DNA of 33,420 bases from Phenylobacterium sp. (lineage in GTDB: Bacteria; Pseudomonadota; Alphaproteobacteria; Caulobacterales; Caulobacteraceae), in the NCBI RefSeq assembly GCF_016793225.1, contig NZ_JAEUMN010000119.1, positions 1 through 33,420 on the forward strand, given 5' to 3'. The notes under the pieces were generated by a model. It did no database searches and was not told the DNA's origin. It was given only the letters and a program-made list of their open reading frames with translations. Made by a program: the position numbers and the translations under genes. Shown here piece by piece: positions 30,932 to 33,420 of this stretch (its first letter is position 1; every line of letters starts with the position of its first letter).

Positions 30932-31990
30932 ATGAGCCAGACCACATCCAACGTCCAGGCGCTGCCGGGGCTCCTCACCCCGTCCTATGCCTACAAGCCC
31001 TTCCGCTACCCCTGGGCCTACGACTTCTGGAAGCGCCAGCAGCAGGTCCACTGGATGCCCGAGGAGGTGCCGCTGGGCGAGGACCTGAAGGACTGGGCGG
31101 TCAATCTCACCGACCGCGAGCGCAACCTGCTCACCCAGATCTTCCGCTTCTTCACCCAGTCGGACGTCGAGGTGAACGACAACTACATGGAGCGCTACAG
31201 CCGCGTCTTCAAACCCACCGAGGTGAAGATGATGCTGGCCTCGTTCTCCAACATGGAGACGATCCACATCGCGGCCTACGCCCTGCTGCTCGAGACGATC
31301 GGCATGCCCGATTCCGAGTTCACGGCCTTCCTCGACTACAAGGCCCTGCGCGACAAGCACGACTACATGCAGCAGTTCGGCGTCGACACCCACGCCGACA
31401 TCGCCCGCACGCTGGCCATGTTCGGCGGCTTCACCGAGGGCCTGCAGCTGTTCGCCAGCTTCGCCATGCTGATGAACTTCCCGCGCCACAACAAGATGAA
31501 GGGCATGGGCCAGATCGTCAGCTGGTCGGTGCGCGACGAGAGCCTGCACTGCGAAGGGATCATCAAGCTCTACCACGCCTTCAACAAGGAGACCGGCTGC
31601 GTCACGCCCTCGGTGGCCGACGACATCGTCGACTGCTGCAAGACGGTGGTGGGCCTGGAGGACAAGTTCATCGACCTGGCCTTCGAGGCCGGCGACGTGG
31701 CGGGCATGACCCCCGCCGACATCAAGGCCTACATCCGCTTCATCGCCGACTGGCGCCTGCGCCAGCTGAACCTGCCCGAGGTCTACGGCGTGAAGGAGAA
31801 CCCGCTCCCCTGGCTGCAGAGCATGCTGAGCGGCGTCGAGCACGCCAACTTCTTCGAGGCGCGCAGCACCGAGTACTCCAAGGCCGCCACCCGCGGCCAA
31901 TGGCACGGCAGCGAAGGCGTCTGGGCCGAATTCGACCGCATGCAGGCCAAGCGCGACGCCGCGCCGGAGGGGCTGATCGCAGGGGAGTGA
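30932..31990 (+). CDS. nrdB: Class Ia ribonucleoside-diphosphate reductase, beta subunit
   Basis: A 352-residue ferritin-like small subunit that houses the diiron-tyrosyl radical cofactor. Glu109 and His112 with the radical tyrosine Tyr116 are in SNMETIHIAAYALLLE (E-x2-H-x3-Y spacing as in NrdB). An upstream acidic ligand is in FTQSDVEVNDNYME, and the second helix pair is in GGFTEGLQLFASFAML and SVRDESLHCEGIIKLYH with Glu and His ligands. It ends in a variable tail that docks on NrdA. There is no N-terminal ATP-cone. It is 1.66 kb downstream of nrdA rather than adjacent, with its own NrdR-type promoter. Confidence 0.96.
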   Translation: MSQTTSNVQALPGLLTPSYAYKPFRYPWAYDFWKRQQQVHWMPEEVPLGEDLKDWAVNLTDRERNLLTQIFRFFTQSDVEVNDNYMERYSRVFKPTEVKMMLASFSNMETIHIAAYALLLETIGMPDSEFTAFLDYKALRDKHDYMQQFGVDTHADIARTLAMFGGFTEGLQLFASFAMLMNFPRHNKMKGMGQIVSWSVRDESLHCEGIIKLYHAFNKETGCVTPSVADDIVDCCKTVVGLEDKFIDLAFEAGDVAGMTPADIKAYIRFIADWRLRQLNLPEVYGVKENPLPWLQSMLSGVEHANFFEARSTEYSKAATRGQWHGSEGVWAEFDRMQAKRDAAPEGLIAGE

Positions 31991-32133
31991 TCCCCCGCCC
32001 GGGCCCGGCGGGCTCGCTTGGGGTCTCCGTGCGGCGACGTCGTCCGCGGAACGGCGGATGTCGGAAGGCCGCACTGCGGCGCGTCCTCCGGGCGCAAGCC
32101 CGCGACCAGCGGGTCGGAAGGCGGAGGCGCGGG

Positions 32134-32775
32134 ATGTCCAGGGTTCGGGTGGCGGGGTTCTCGGTCTCGGTCGACGGGTTCGGCGCGGGACCCGACCAGA
32201 GCCTCGAACATCCGCTCGGCCGGGGCGGCGAGGCGCTGCACCAGTGGATGTTCGGCACCCGCTTCTTCCACGACATGATCGGCGAACCGGGCGGCAGCGA
32301 CGGCGTCGACCAGGACTACGCCCATCGCGCCATGGACGGGTTCGGCGCCTTCATCCTCGGCCGCAACATGTTCGGGCCGGTCCGCGGCCCGTGGCCCGAC
32401 GAGAGCTGGACGGGGTGGTGGGGCGCCGATCCGCCATACCACGCGCCGACGTTCGTGCTGACCCACCATGCGCGCGCGCCCCTCGTCATGGAGGGCGGCA
32501 CCACCTTCATCTTCGTGACCGAGGGGCCGGAGGCGGCGCTGGCGCAGGCGCGGGCCGCCGCGGGCGGCCTCGACGTGAAGATCGGCGGCGGCGTCTCGAC
32601 CGTGCGCCAGTACCTGCGCGCCGGCCTGGTCGACGAGCTGCAGATCGCCGTGTCCCCCGTGGTGCTGGGCGAGGGGGAGCCGCTGTTCGCCGGCATCGAT
32701 CTGCCGGTCCTCGGGTTCCGCGTTCGCGAGCGCCGAGCCAGCGAGGACGCGATGCATGTGGTCCTGACCCGCTAG
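32134..32775 (+). CDS. RibD_C/dihydrofolate reductase-like oxidoreductase
   Basis: A 213-residue protein of the RibD C-terminal/DHFR-fold family, NADPH-dependent reductases that are rarely characterised. It starts with the strand VRVAGFSVSVDGFGAGPDQS. In the middle it has AFILGRNMFGPVRGPW (the nucleotide-binding GRxT/MxG-like turn) and FVLTHHAR, and it ends with DVKIGGGVSTVRQYLRAGLVDELQIAVSPVVLGEGEPLF, a pattern diagnostic of the family. The ATG at 32134 has GGAGG about 6 bases upstream and begins at the first strand. It follows nrdB by 143 bp on the same strand. Confidence 0.88.
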   Translation: MSRVRVAGFSVSVDGFGAGPDQSLEHPLGRGGEALHQWMFGTRFFHDMIGEPGGSDGVDQDYAHRAMDGFGAFILGRNMFGPVRGPWPDESWTGWWGADPPYHAPTFVLTHHARAPLVMEGGTTFIFVTEGPEAALAQARAAAGGLDVKIGGGVSTVRQYLRAGLVDELQIAVSPVVLGEGEPLFAGIDLPVLGFRVRERRASEDAMHVVLTR

Positions 32776-32874
32776 CCGCAGACGGCGCCGAGCCCTTCCG
32801 CTCGCCCTGACGTTGCGGCAGGCAGGTCGAACCGTCCGCGTGGTCAATACGGCTGTTGACCGTCAGTACCGTGA

Positions 32875-33147
32875 CGATGGGGTTCCCGGGCGCCGAACAT
32901 CGCCTTCATCAGTCCCAAGGGTGGCGCGGGCAAGACGGCGGCGGCGCTGCTGCTGGCCCTGGGCCTGGCCGAGCGCGGCGCACGCGTGGCGCTAATCGAT
33001 TCCGATCCGAACAAGCCCCTGGTGCGCTGGGGGGACCTGCCAGCTGCAAAGACTCAGCGAGAGGCACGATCACTTTCACATCATGCCCGAAGACATGCGC
33101 CCCGAGCTGCCTGTGCGTCTCAAGGTCCGCAATCCACGCCTACCTGA
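32875..33147 (+). pseudogene. Remnant of a ParA/MinD-type partition ATPase
   Basis: In this frame, NIAFISPKGGAGKTAAALLL continues ALGLAERGARVALIDSDPNKPLVRWGDLP, an unmistakable ParA N-terminus with deviant Walker A (KGGAGKT) and the A' motif with Asp. There is no start codon in frame after the stop at 32872-32874; the nearest ATG (32877) is one base out of frame. After about 48 residues the homology ends (near 33040) and the frame runs into a stop at 33145. Intact ParA is over 200 residues, so this is a broken fragment with an N-terminal frameshift and a lost C-terminus. Such ParA genes sit on plasmids and integrative elements. Confidence 0.75.
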
Positions 33148-33245
33148 CGCTCAGGGCGTCTGCTTAGTGCCAGTGCGCGGCCATGCGGCCGGCAGCGGCA
33201 GGCCGCTTTCGACCCGTTGCGGACGGCTGGAAAATCGTGAGGACT

Positions 33246-33278
33246 CCTCTCCCAAGCGCGGCAGCGCTGTGGGAGAGG
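33246..33278. repeat. Large inverted repeat (REP-like)
   Basis: CCTCTCCCA (33246-33254) pairs with TGGGAGAGG (33270-33278). Inside, AGCGC (33255-33259) pairs with GCGCT (33264-33268) around GGCA, giving 14 bp of almost continuous stem with one unpaired base; GGGAGAGGG follows. The CCTCTCCC...GGGAGAGG form resembles dispersed intergenic repeats common in this bacterial group. No T run follows on either strand. Confidence 0.6.
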
Positions 33279-33420
33279 CCGGGAGAGGGCGGCGCGGCTG
33301 GACGGGCCGAAGACGCCGCGTGGGACCCGGTCGCAGGTCAGGGGCGGAAAGCGCCTGATCCCGCTCGACGCCGCTCGATGTGACGCCCACGTCGGCTGGG
33401 GTCGGACTCGCGACAGGCGC
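33279..33420. other. Right end of window, no gene recognised
   Basis: Between the inverted repeat and the end of the window I see no start, motif or structure I can support. The open frames present are Arg/Gly-rich and run across the repeat. Confidence 0.4.

Noticed and set aside
33083-33358. A 91-codon plus-strand frame as an intact gene
   Set aside because: Only the first 25 or so residues look protein-like; the rest crosses the inverted repeat and becomes Arg/Gly-rich, so at best it is a remnant.

Overview
The window is chromosomal DNA of a very GC-rich alphaproteobacterium, most likely of the Caulobacterales (Phenylobacterium/Caulobacter/Brevundimonas type). The grounds are codon use, the hisS-hisZ-hisG order, an OmpA-family porin with a long polyproline linker, an Lrp-type regulator divergent from a PutA that lacks a DNA-binding domain, and clusters of GANTC sites upstream of a ribonucleotide reductase gene. 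This placement is inferred from gene content; no 16S or other marker is present.

Layout. 1-4.4 kb: the 3' end of rsmD, a VOC/glyoxalase protein divergent from a MerR-TipAS regulator, the ZapE/AFG1 ATPase, an acidic hypothetical protein and a ureohydrolase. 4.4-7.2 kb (minus): methylmalonate-semialdehyde dehydrogenase (mmsA) and an uncharacterised alpha/beta-hydrolase-like protein. 7.3-11.4 kb (plus): a histidine attenuator (a leader peptide with seven His codons plus mutually exclusive antiterminator and terminator hairpins) followed by overlapping hisS-hisZ-hisG, then a structured intergenic block ending in a strong terminator that probably encodes a small RNA. 11.4-13.5 kb (minus): a secreted M13 metallopeptidase. 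13.6-17.9 kb (minus): a likely copper-acquisition operon in the order DUF2946-like protein, TonB-dependent receptor, Tat-exported DJ-1/isonitrile-hydratase-like protein, YcnI/DUF1775 copper protein, PCuAC chaperone. 18.0-21.6 kb (plus): a Kef-type K+/H+ antiporter, a 530-bp gene-poor stretch and an OmpA-family protein with its terminator. 21.6-27.2 kb: an Lrp/AsnC regulator (probable PutR) divergent from putA, then an SLC13-type permease with RCK_C domains. 27.2-32.0 kb: class Ia ribonucleotide reductase, nrdA and nrdB, separated by a secreted hypothetical protein and a glutathione S-transferase on the opposite strand. Both nrd promoters carry paired NrdR-box-like sites at the same 32-bp offset. 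32.1-33.4 kb: a RibD_C/DHFR-like reductase, then a decayed ParA ATPase fragment and a large inverted repeat, suggesting remains of an integrated element.

Most genes are ordinary housekeeping or metabolic functions. The parts most worth a second look are the histidine attenuator, the copper operon with its exported DJ-1 enzyme, the candidate small RNA after hisG with repeated TTTTGAC-N6-GTC motifs at both ends, and the combined NrdR/GANTC/CtrA-like signals upstream of nrdA.
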